Assembly: GCA_021843755.1 (NCBI GenBank)
Contig: JAKBWB010000022.1
Location: 1-56,575 of the forward strand
Reading direction: 5' to 3'
DNA: 56,575 nucleotides
From: Pseudomonadota bacterium
GTDB lineage: Bacteria; Pseudomonadota; Gammaproteobacteria; Steroidobacterales; Steroidobacteraceae
The translations under genes were made by a program, and so were the position numbers. Positions 35,203 to 42,621 of this stretch are shown piece after piece. Below the pieces are notes generated by a model. It ran no database searches. It saw nothing but the letters and a program-made list of their open reading frames with translations, and was not told where the DNA came from. Positions within the stretch are counted from its first letter, which is position 1. Each line of letters starts with the position of its first letter.

Positions 35203-35838
35203 ATGAGTGCTTACGTACAAGACACGCAGTTCTTCACCCGGCGTACGGCCGTACTGATCGCCATCATCGCGCTGCACGTACTGATCCTTTACGCGTTGGC
35301 CACGGGCCTGATGCAAAAGGCAGTCAGACTGGCCGCGCCGCCGATCCAGACGCAGATCGTGCGTCACGTGCACAAACATCTTCCGCCGCCGCCGCCGCCG
35401 CCGCCGCAGCTGGTGCAGCAGCGGGTGCGGGTGCCGCCGCCGCTCATTCAGATCAATGTGCCGGCCGCCCAGAGCCATGCCATTACGGTGACCAAGCACG
35501 TGGTCCGCGCGCCGCCGGCGCCACCGCCGGCCCCGCCGGCGGTGTACACGCCCCTGGCGCGCGGGCGGGATTTTCCGAACACGCAGAACTACTATCCGGA
35601 GTCCTCGATGCGCCTGGGCGAGCAGGGGACGGCCACGGTTGAGATCTGCGTCGGAGCGAACGGGCGGCTCACGAGCCAGCCGCGCGTGGTGCGCTCCTCG
35701 GGCAGTCCGCGTCTGGATCGCGCCGCGTTGCGTTATGCCCGGGCCACTTCCGGGCACTGGATACCGGAGAAGCGCAACGGCGTGCCGATCAATTACTGTG
35801 GTCAGCTGCCGATCAAGTTCCGGCTCAATGACTTCTGA
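35203..35838 (+). CDS. tonB: TonB energy-transducing protein
   Basis: The 211-residue protein has an N-terminal membrane anchor (about 15-37), followed by a periplasmic Pro-rich spacer with eight prolines in a row and a C-terminal TonB domain (about 125-205: YPESSMRLGEQGTATVEICV, SSGSPRLDRAALRYA). It couples the proton motive force, via ExbB/ExbD, to outer-membrane receptors. The proline run is encoded by eight CCG repeats (35383-35406). It is first in the tonB-exbB-exbD1-exbD2-TPR unit. The ribosome-binding site is weak. Confidence 0.93.
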   Translation: MSAYVQDTQFFTRRTAVLIAIIALHVLILYALATGLMQKAVRLAAPPIQTQIVRHVHKHLPPPPPPPPQLVQQRVRVPPPLIQINVPAAQSHAITVTKHVVRAPPAPPPAPPAVYTPLARGRDFPNTQNYYPESSMRLGEQGTATVEICVGANGRLTSQPRVVRSSGSPRLDRAALRYARATSGHWIPEKRNGVPINYCGQLPIKFRLNDF

Positions 35839-35913
35839 TGAACGTGTTTCCATCCACTACAACCTCCGCCCCGCATCGCGGTTATTTTGTGATCTTGTGA
35901 TCTGAGGAAATCT

Positions 35914-36657
35914 ATGGCTACGCAAGCTGTCGCATCCGTTAACAACCCATACGGCCTTTCGGGCCTGTGGAACCGAGGCGGTCTGATCGACCGTTTCGTG
36001 ATGATTCTGCTGCTGGCGATGTCGCTCGCCACCTGGTATGTGATCTTCACCAAGCTGTGGGATCAGCACAGGCTGAAGAAGTCCGCGCGCGAGGCCGAGA
36101 AGAAATTCTGGCAGGCGCCCTCGATCAAGGAAGGCGTGGAGAAGCTGAAGAAGGGCAACGAGTTTCGCGCCATTGCCGAGGACGGGCTGCGGGCGATGAC
36201 CCATCATGACGGGCGGTTGACCGACCGGATCGACTTGAACGAGTGGATCACGATGTCGCTGCAGCGCTCGGTCGAGCAGGTGAGCAACAACATGTCGAAG
36301 GGCCTGGGATTGCTGGCCACGGTCGGCTCTTCGGCGCCGTTCGTGGGACTGTTCGGTACGGTGTGGGGCGTCTTGAGCGCACTGATCGCCATCGGCCTGG
36401 CCGGCCAGGCGAGCATCGACAAGGTCGCCGGTCCGGTCGGCGAGGCGCTGATCATGACCGCGCTCGGTCTGGCGGCGGCCGTGCCCGCGGTGTGGGGCTA
36501 CAACTGGCTGCTCGGACGCAACAAGGCGCTGCAGGATGCGCTGCGCAACTTCGCCAGCGATCTGCACGCCTACCTGGTGGGCGGGGCGCGGATGGAGACT
36601 GCGGAGAGCGCCGGAGCGAAGCCGGCGGCGGCGCCGGCGGGGGCCGTGCGCAAGTGA
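35914..36657 (+). CDS. exbB: ExbB/TolQ/MotA-family proton channel protein
   Basis: The protein has 247 residues. GAGGAAA precedes the ATG. The first membrane segment is near residues 28-46 (VMILLLAMSLATWYVIFTKL). The conserved core TVGSSAPFVGLFGTVWGVLS holds the second and third segments with ALIMTALGLAAAVPAVWGYN. With ExbD it forms the inner-membrane motor that energises TonB. The last 20 residues are Ala/Pro-rich and variable. Confidence 0.95.
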   Translation: MATQAVASVNNPYGLSGLWNRGGLIDRFVMILLLAMSLATWYVIFTKLWDQHRLKKSAREAEKKFWQAPSIKEGVEKLKKGNEFRAIAEDGLRAMTHHDGRLTDRIDLNEWITMSLQRSVEQVSNNMSKGLGLLATVGSSAPFVGLFGTVWGVLSALIAIGLAGQASIDKVAGPVGEALIMTALGLAAAVPAVWGYNWLLGRNKALQDALRNFASDLHAYLVGGARMETAESAGAKPAAAPAGAVRK

Positions 36658-36696
36658 GCGCTGCGGTTTCTTGAGCAGAGATCTCGGATGCGCGAA

Positions 36697-36722
36697 CGTG
36701 CCCCGCGGTGTCGCGGGGCACG
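36697..36722. terminator. Strong hairpin between exbB and exbD1
   Basis: CGTGCCCCGCG-GTGT-CGCGGGGCACG is an 11-bp perfect stem followed by TTTG. It could act as a partial terminator or as a stabilising 3' end that lets exbB be made in excess over exbD, as the ExbB5:ExbD2 complex requires. The T-run is too short for full termination. Confidence 0.5.
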
Positions 36723-36745
36723 TTTGATGTGAGGAGCTGTCGAAA

Positions 36746-37186
36746 ATGGCGATGAATATCGGAGGGGACTCGGGAGACGCGCCGAGCATGATGGCCGCCA
36801 TCAATACGACGCCGCTGGTGGACGTCATGTTGGTGCTGCTGATCATCTTCCTCATCACGATTCCCGTGATCACCCAGCACGTCAAGGTGAAGCTGCCGCA
36901 TGCGAACAACATCCCGACGGTGACCAAGCCGCACGAGATCACCATCTCGGTGACGCGCAACGGCTCGATCTACTGGGGCACGGAGCTGGTGCCGAGCAGC
37001 AGGCGACTGTTGCAGAAGATCGAGCAGGTGGCGGTGGAAGTGCCGCAGCCGGCGGTGAAGATCCGCGGCGACCGCAATGCGGACTACCGCTATATCGGAC
37101 ACGTGCTGTACGAGCTGGAGCGCGGCGGCATGGTGAAGGTCGACTTCATCAGCGAGCCGAGCGCTCACGAGCTCGGAGCGCATTGA
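36746..37186 (+). CDS. exbD: ExbD/TolR-family protein, first copy
   Basis: The 146-residue protein has one N-terminal membrane helix with the proton-carrying Asp: AAINTTPLVDVMLVLLIIFL (about 17-36). A periplasmic ExbD domain ends NADYRYIGHVLYELERGGMV. GAGGAG lies upstream. It is expected to work with ExbB. Confidence 0.94.
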   Translation: MAMNIGGDSGDAPSMMAAINTTPLVDVMLVLLIIFLITIPVITQHVKVKLPHANNIPTVTKPHEITISVTRNGSIYWGTELVPSSRRLLQKIEQVAVEVPQPAVKIRGDRNADYRYIGHVLYELERGGMVKVDFISEPSAHELGAH

Positions 37187-37234
37187 TGATCAATCTGTAC
37201 GGACGCCGCCGAGCGTTCGAGGAGTTTTGAATCC

Positions 37235-37651
37235 ATGGCCATGTCGCTTGGGTCCGGCGAGGGCCCGATGATCGAGATCAACACCACGCCGTTGATCGAT
37301 GTGATGCTCGTGCTGTTGGTGACTTTGATCGTCACGCTGCCGATCATGACCCATACGACCAAGATCGATCTGCCGCAGCGGCAGCATCAGCCGCCGAAGA
37401 CCCCGCCGCAGGTGATCAATCTGGCCATCGAATTCGATGGCACGATCACCTGGAACGGCACGGTGGTGCCGAACATGCAGGTGCTCGATGGGTATTTTCA
37501 GAGCGAGGCGCAGAAAAACCCCCAGCCCGAGATTCACCTCAGCCCCGACGGCATGGCCAAGTACAGCATCGTCGCGAAGGTGCTCGCGGCGGCGCAGCGC
37601 AATCACATGACCAAGATCGGCTTCGTCAATACTTCCGAATTCTCACAATGA
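37235..37651 (+). CDS. exbD: ExbD/TolR-family protein, second copy
   Basis: The 138-residue protein has the same layout (IEINTTPLIDVMLVLLVTLI, Asp in the membrane helix) but differs clearly in the periplasmic domain (LSPDGMAKYSIVAKVLAAAQ). Two exbD genes in tandem are known from Xanthomonas, where the second is needed for only some transport functions. GAGGAG precedes the ATG. The stop overlaps the next start (ATGA). Confidence 0.93.
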   Translation: MAMSLGSGEGPMIEINTTPLIDVMLVLLVTLIVTLPIMTHTTKIDLPQRQHQPPKTPPQVINLAIEFDGTITWNGTVVPNMQVLDGYFQSEAQKNPQPEIHLSPDGMAKYSIVAKVLAAAQRNHMTKIGFVNTSEFSQ

Positions 37652-38952
37652 CGCCAGTAATTCAAACCGCTATGCGAGACAGATTCATGAAATTCAAGGG
37701 GATCGTGGTCACGGCTGCGCTGGGCGCACTGCTGGTGTGTGGCGCGGCGACGATCGCAGCGCCTGCGGCACATGCCGCGACCAAGGGGCCGTCGCAGGCG
37801 ATGAAGCGCGGTATCGCGCTGAAGCTCAAGGCCGCGCAGATTGCCATTCAGAAGGGCCAGTATGCCGCGGGCATCGCCAAGCTCAACGCCATGGCGGGCA
37901 ATAAAGAGCTGGAGGCGAGCCCGTACGCGCAGCACATCCGCAATCAGCTGTACGTGTTCGCGTACGAGAAATCGAACCAGGACGCGAAACTTCCGGCGCG
38001 GCTGGAGGCGCTGCTGAAGGACCCGTACGAGACGCCGGCCAATGTCCGCAACTTCGTCGTGGCACTGGCACAGCTCAATTATCAGCTGCACCATTACCAC
38101 CAGGCCATCAAGTACGGCACGGAGGCCCTGGATAAGGGCTACGCGACCCAGGCGCAGTTGGGCACCCTGGTGGCCCAGGCCTACTACCTGCTCGGGGACT
38201 GGCGGGGCACGATCGCCTTCGTGAAGCAGCGGGTGGCCGGGGAGATCAAGGCCGGCGGCAAGCCCACCCAGCATCAGCTGCAGCTGATCGAGAGTTCCTG
38301 TCAGAAGCTGCACGATCAGGCCTGCCTGCTCAATTCGCTCGAGCAGCTGGTCGTGTACTATCCGCAGCGCCAATACTGGCAGTACCTGCTGTACCGCACG
38401 TTCAAGACGGTCAAGAGCAATGCGAACCTGCTCGAGGCGTATCGCCTGGCGTTCGCCGTCGGCGTGATGAAGGAGCCGCACGAGTTCATCAGCTATGCGG
38501 AGCTGGCGATCGAGGCCGGTACGCCGGGAGAGGCCGAGACGGTCCTCAAGGCGGCGCTGAAGGACGGCGTGTTCACCAGTGCCAATAGCAAGGCCAAGGC
38601 CGAGCGCATTCTGCAGGACGCCGAGAAGCACTCCACGGCGGCGTCGCTCGCGTCGCTCGCGCACACCGCGGTGCTGGCGAATGAGCAGTCCACGGGCAAT
38701 TCGGATATCCGGGTCGGATTGGCCTACTACGGATACAAGCAATATCCGCAGGCGATCAAGCTGTACCAGGAAGGCATCGCCAAGGGTGGGCTGAAGCGGC
38801 CGGCGGAAGCGCACCTGCTGCTGGGTATCGCGGAGCTTGCCTCCGGCAATCGGGCCGGCGCGCTGCACGCCTTCGCCCAAGTCCAGGGTAGCCCGACGCT
38901 GGTGCGTCTGGCGCAGCTGTGGAGCCTGAAGGCGAGGTCGGTGGCCGCCTGA
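37648..38952 (+). CDS. Exported TPR-repeat protein of the tonB operon
   Basis: The protein has about 434 residues. A signal peptide follows an N-terminal extension (FKGIVVTAALGALLVCGAAT, cleavage near AHA-AT), so the real start may be the internal ATG 37672 or 37687. The mature part is all-helical with several tetratricopeptide-like repeats (for example YYLLGDWRGTIAFVKQRV, YYGYKQYPQAIKLYQEGIAK and AHLLLGIAELASGNRAGALH). Similar proteins follow exbD in other Proteobacteria and probably assist the Ton complex in the periplasm. The exact role is not known. Confidence 0.85.
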   Translation: MTPVIQTAMRDRFMKFKGIVVTAALGALLVCGAATIAAPAAHAATKGPSQAMKRGIALKLKAAQIAIQKGQYAAGIAKLNAMAGNKELEASPYAQHIRNQLYVFAYEKSNQDAKLPARLEALLKDPYETPANVRNFVVALAQLNYQLHHYHQAIKYGTEALDKGYATQAQLGTLVAQAYYLLGDWRGTIAFVKQRVAGEIKAGGKPTQHQLQLIESSCQKLHDQACLLNSLEQLVVYYPQRQYWQYLLYRTFKTVKSNANLLEAYRLAFAVGVMKEPHEFISYAELAIEAGTPGEAETVLKAALKDGVFTSANSKAKAERILQDAEKHSTAASLASLAHTAVLANEQSTGNSDIRVGLAYYGYKQYPQAIKLYQEGIAKGGLKRPAEAHLLLGIAELASGNRAGALHAFAQVQGSPTLVRLAQLWSLKARSVAA

Positions 38953-38991
38953 GCCCTACGGCCCATTCAATTGACAGGAGGATAGTCAGCC

Positions 38992-39474
38992 ATGGCGATC
39001 AAAGCCGGTGAGCGCATGCCCTCGGGCGTGCTGAAGACGATGGGCGCCGAGGGCCCCAAGGACGTTCGGACCGAGGAACTCTTCAAGGGCAAGAAGGTGG
39101 TGCTCTTCTCGGTGCCTGGGGCTTTCACGCCGACCTGCGATGCCAAGCATCTGCCGGGTTTCGTGCAACTGGCCGATCAGATCCGTGCCAAGGGCGTGGA
39201 TCTGATCGCGTGCATGGCCGTGAACGACGTATTCGTCATGAATGCCTGGGGTAAGGCCTCGGGAGTGGGCGACAAGGTGATGATGCTGGCCGACGGCAAT
39301 GGTGAGTACGCCAAGGCCCTCGGATTGTCGCTGGATGCCAGCGGGTTCGGCATGGGCCAGCGCGGCCAGCGCTTCGCGCTCGTGATCGAGGACGGCGTCG
39401 TCCGGCAGGTCAACGTCGAGGCGCCGGGCCAGTTCAAGGTGTCCGCCGCCGAGCACGTCCTCGATCAGCTCTAG
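38992..39474 (+). CDS. Peroxiredoxin (Prx5/AhpE-like, glutaredoxin-type PRX5)
   Basis: The 160-residue protein has the peroxidatic Cys in VPGAFTPTCDAKHLPGF (about 42-58), a Prx5 signature. The conserved Arg lies in MGQRGQRFALVIEDGVV. It reduces peroxides with thiol partners. AGGAGG lies ahead of the ATG. It follows the TPR gene by 39 bp and may be cotranscribed. Its TAG stop lies inside the symmetric hairpin at 39469-39495. Confidence 0.92.
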   Translation: MAIKAGERMPSGVLKTMGAEGPKDVRTEELFKGKKVVLFSVPGAFTPTCDAKHLPGFVQLADQIRAKGVDLIACMAVNDVFVMNAWGKASGVGDKVMMLADGNGEYAKALGLSLDASGFGMGQRGQRFALVIEDGVVRQVNVEAPGQFKVSAAEHVLDQL

Positions 39475-39495
39475 AGGCCTCAGACGCCTCTAGAG
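39469..39495. terminator. Symmetric hairpin holding both stop codons of convergent genes
   Basis: CTCTAGAGGC-CTCAGAC-GCCTCTAGAG is a perfect 10-bp stem. The peroxiredoxin TAG (39472-39474) and the etfA TAG (complement of 39490-39492) fall at mirror positions in the two arms. The next bases are CAGC and GATC, not T-runs. A bidirectional transcription barrier or 3'-end protector is likely. Confidence 0.6.
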
Positions 39496-40431
39496 CAGCT
39501 TCTCGATCTGCGGCACGATCTCGAACAGATCGCCGACCAGGCCGAGGTCGGCGACCTCGAAGATCGGCGCTTGTGGATCCTTGTTGATCGCCACGATGGT
39601 GCGGGCATCCTTGATGCCCGTCAGGTGCTGGATGGCTCCCGAGATTCCGATGGCGACGTACAGTTCCGGGGCGATGATCTTGCCCGTCTGACCCACTTGG
39701 AGTTCGTTCGGCGCATAGCCGGCGTCGACGGCGGCGCGCGATGCGCCCACCGCAGCGCCGAGCTTGTCGGCCAATCGGTACAGCATCTGGAAGGCCTCGG
39801 CGCTGCCGAGCGCGCGCCCCCCGGAGATCACCCGGGCGGCCGTTTGCAGATCCGGCCGGTCGCTCTTGGCGGCCGAACTCGATATGAACCGCGTGTGGGT
39901 CGGTGGCTCGGCGGGGGCGCCGACTTTCTCGATCCGCGCCGTGCCGCCGGTGCCGGCGGCAGGGAACGAGGCGGTACGCACGGTGCCGACCACTTTCATA
40001 TCCTCGGGAACCTCGACGGTAACGATCGCGTTACCGGCGTAGATCGGACGGCGGAAGCGGTAAGGGCCTTCCACGGCCATGATGTCGCTCACCTGCGCCG
40101 TGTCGAGCAGGGCCGCGATGCGCGGCATCAGATCCTTTCCAAAGGTGCTCGAGGGACCGAACACATGGGTGTAGGGGCCGGCAAGGGCCGCGACTTGCGG
40201 GGCGATGGCGGCCGCCAGCGGGTGGGCGTGGATGGGATGTTCCACGGTGAGGACACGGTGGACTCCCTGCAGGTCCGCGGCCTGGCGGGCCACTGCGGCG
40301 GCCTCCGAGGCGCACACCACGACGGTGATTTCGGCCTGCGCCACGGTGGCGGCGCAAGCGACACACTTGGCGGTCCCGGCTGCGAGGGTCGACCCGTCAT
40401 GCTCGGCGACGATCAGAATGGCGGCGCTCAT
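39490..40431 (-). CDS. etfA: Electron transfer flavoprotein, alpha subunit
   Basis: The 313-residue protein starts at ATG 40431 ([20 protein letters not shown]). Typical features are [32 protein letters not shown] and, in the FAD domain, [52 protein letters not shown]. With EtfB it carries electrons from acyl-CoA dehydrogenases to the quinone pool. The start overlaps the etfB stop (ATGA). Confidence 0.96.
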   Translation of the reverse strand: MSAAILIVAEHDGSTLAAGTAKCVACAATVAQAEITVVVCASEAAAVARQAADLQGVHRVLTVEHPIHAHPLAAAIAPQVAALAGPYTHVFGPSSTFGKDLMPRIAALLDTAQVSDIMAVEGPYRFRRPIYAGNAIVTVEVPEDMKVVGTVRTASFPAAGTGGTARIEKVGAPAEPPTHTRFISSSAAKSDRPDLQTAARVISGGRALGSAEAFQMLYRLADKLGAAVGASRAAVDAGYAPNELQVGQTGKIIAPELYVAIGISGAIQHLTGIKDARTIVAINKDPQAPIFEVADLGLVGDLFEIVPQIEKLL

Positions 40432-41183
40432 GATGCCAACAGTCCTTTTTCCTTCAGTGCCGCGACCAGCTCGGCGGCGTTTTCGACGCGCATGCCCTTT
40501 TGGCGCTGCGGTGGCGCGAGGACGCGTACAGCCCTCAGGTGCACCCGCGGCGTGATGCCGAGGGATTCGGCCGAGAGTGTCTCGAGCGGCTTTTTCTTTG
40601 CCTTCATGATTTCCGGTAACTTCACGTAGCGTGGCTCGTTCAGGCGCAGATCGGCGGTGACGACGGCCGGCAGGTCCACCTCGAGCGTCTCGAGGCCGGC
40701 GTCGACCTCGCGCGTCACCTGCGCTTTGCCGTCGGCGAGGGCGATCTTGGAGGCGAACGTCGCCTGCGGCCGCTGCCACAGTGCCGCGAGCATCTGACCG
40801 GTCTGTCCGTTGTCGTCGTCGATCGCCTGCTTGCCGAGCAGCACCAGAAAGGGTTGCTCGCGCTCGATGAGCTTGAGCAGGATGCGCGCGGTCGTGAGCG
40901 GCTCGGTGGGGGTGTCGCTGTGCACGTGCAACGCCCGGTCGGCGCCCATGGCGAGGCAGGTCCGCAACTGGGCCTGGCAGTCGGCCGGCCCGACGCTCGC
41001 GACCACGACCTCCTCGGCGAGTCCGCGCTCCTTGATCCTGATCGCTTCCTCGAGCGCGATCTCGTCGAAGGGGTTGACGCTCATTTTGACCCCGTCGAGC
41101 ACCACGCCGGAACCGTCGGGCTTGACGCGAATGCGCACGTTGTAGTCCACAACGCGCTTGATACCCACTACGATGCGTTTCAT
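40428..41183 (-). CDS. etfB: Electron transfer flavoprotein, beta subunit
   Basis: The 251-residue protein begins MKRIVVGIKRVVDYNVRIRV. It has MSVNPFDEIALEEAIRIKE, LLGKQAIDDDNGQTGQM and LEVDLPAVVTADLRLNEPRY, the EtfB signature, plus the region binding AMP. Two consecutive ATG codons (41186, 41183) precede the conserved start. It is the first gene of the pair; a TATATT sequence (41220-41215) may be its -10 box. Confidence 0.96.
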   Translation of the reverse strand: MKRIVVGIKRVVDYNVRIRVKPDGSGVVLDGVKMSVNPFDEIALEEAIRIKERGLAEEVVVASVGPADCQAQLRTCLAMGADRALHVHSDTPTEPLTTARILLKLIEREQPFLVLLGKQAIDDDNGQTGQMLAALWQRPQATFASKIALADGKAQVTREVDAGLETLEVDLPAVVTADLRLNEPRYVKLPEIMKAKKKPLETLSAESLGITPRVHLRAVRVLAPPQRQKGMRVENAAELVAALKEKGLLAS

Positions 41184-41294
41184 CATCCAGCCACATCCTG
41201 CAGAGACTGCGGTCAATATAGCAGAGGTTCGCACCGGGCTGACGGGTGCGCGGGGGCGCGGCATGCGGGGAATCATCGATGATATGCTTGCGCG

Positions 41295-42566
41295 ATGAGC
41301 GAGTCTGCCATTCGACCGAGCGAGAGTCTGCGCCACGTCCGCTACGAGATCCGCGGGCGGCTCGCGCACCGCGCCCACGAGCTCGAGCGTCAGGGCTACG
41401 AGATCATCTCACTCAACATCGGCAATCCCGGGGCCTTCGGCCTGCGCACGCCCGAGACGATGCGCCTGGCGATGATCGAGAACCTCGCGGAGGCGGACGG
41501 GTATTGCCACCAGAAGGGCATCTTCCCGGCTCGCGAAGCGGTGGTGATGCAGCAGCAGGCGCGCGGGGTGACGGGTGTCACGGCCGAAGAGGTCTTCATC
41601 GGCAACGGCGTGAGCGAGTTGATCAATCTGGTGCTGCGTGCGCTGCTCGACGACGGTGACGAAGTCCTGGTGCCGAGCCCCGATTATCCGCTGTGGAGTG
41701 CCGCGGTGACGCTCAACGGCGGGCGCGCCGTGCACTATCCCTGTCGCCCGGAGAGCGGTTTCGTGCCCGATCCGGAGCAGATCGCGCGGCTGATCACGCC
41801 GCGGACCCGCGCGCTGGTGATCATCAATCCCAACAATCCGACCGGCGCTGTGTACCCGCGCGCGGTGCTCGAGACGCTCGCGCGCCTCGCGGAGCGATCG
41901 GGTCTGGTGGTCTTCAGCGACGAGATCTACGACCAGATGGTCTACGACGGGGCGGAATTCATCCCGATGGCCACGCTGGTGCACGAGACGCTGTGCGCGA
42001 CGCTGTCAGGGTTGTCCAAGGTCTATCGCGCCTGCGGCTACCGCGTGGGCTGGGCGGTGTTCTCGGGACAGACCCGCGCGGCGGCGGAGTATCTGGCGGC
42101 GATCGATTTGCTGAGTTCGCTGCGCCTGTGCAGCAACGTGCTCGCCCAGTGGGCCGTGCAGACCGCACTCGGCGGCTATCAGAGTATCCGGGATCTGGTC
42201 AGCCCCGGCGGGCGCCTGTACGAATCGCGCCGAACCATTCACGGCGCGGTGAGTCACAGCCGCTTCCTGCGCCTCAAGGAGGCGCCGCAGGGTGCGATGT
42301 ACGCGTTCATCGGCGTCGATACGGCCGAGCTGCCGGCATTCGATGATCAGCGCTTCGCGCTCGATCTGCTCGAGCAGAAGCATGTGCTGGTGGCTCCGGG
42401 CGTCAGCTTCAACGTGCCGTACCGTAATCATTTTCGGATCACGAGCTTGCCGGACAGCGCGACGCTGCAGGAGGTCTTTGCGCGGATTGATGATCTGCTG
42501 GGTGCCTACGCCGGCATGCCGCCCGCGGTGAACAACGTCGTGCCCGTCCCGAAACGGCTGGCCTGA
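41295..42566 (+). CDS. alaA: Class I/II aminotransferase, AlaA (glutamate-pyruvate) type
   Basis: The 423-residue protein fits the AlaA group: YEIRGRLAHRAHELERQG, SLNIGNPGAFG, GNGVSELINLVLRALLDDGD, PSPDYPLWSA, INPNNPTGAVYP, SDEIYDQMVYDG, and SGLSKVYRACGYRVGW with the PLP lysine. It probably transaminates pyruvate to alanine. A TATGCT hexamer ends 6 bp before the ATG, suggesting a leaderless transcript. The gene is divergent from etfB. Confidence 0.88.
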   Translation: MSESAIRPSESLRHVRYEIRGRLAHRAHELERQGYEIISLNIGNPGAFGLRTPETMRLAMIENLAEADGYCHQKGIFPAREAVVMQQQARGVTGVTAEEVFIGNGVSELINLVLRALLDDGDEVLVPSPDYPLWSAAVTLNGGRAVHYPCRPESGFVPDPEQIARLITPRTRALVIINPNNPTGAVYPRAVLETLARLAERSGLVVFSDEIYDQMVYDGAEFIPMATLVHETLCATLSGLSKVYRACGYRVGWAVFSGQTRAAAEYLAAIDLLSSLRLCSNVLAQWAVQTALGGYQSIRDLVSPGGRLYESRRTIHGAVSHSRFLRLKEAPQGAMYAFIGVDTAELPAFDDQRFALDLLEQKHVLVAPGVSFNVPYRNHFRITSLPDSATLQEVFARIDDLLGAYAGMPPAVNNVVPVPKRLA

Positions 42567-42583
42567 CGCGCGGGGGGTCTAAG

Positions 42584-42613
42584 TTAGAGTAAATTCTCTA
42601 AACGTTTTATAAC
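42584..42613 (+). promoter_or_regulatory. Possible LexA-type box and -10 element of the nuclease-helicase operon
   Basis: TTAGAG-TAAATT-CTCTAA (42584-42601) is a perfect inverted repeat with TTAG and CTAA ends, resembling the Xanthomonadales LexA site TTAGTAGTAATACTACTAA but one base shorter. TATAAC (42608-42613) follows as a -10 candidate, 8 bp before the TTG start. SOS control of a DNA-repair operon would make sense. Confidence 0.45.
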
Positions 42614-42621
42614 AAACTGTT

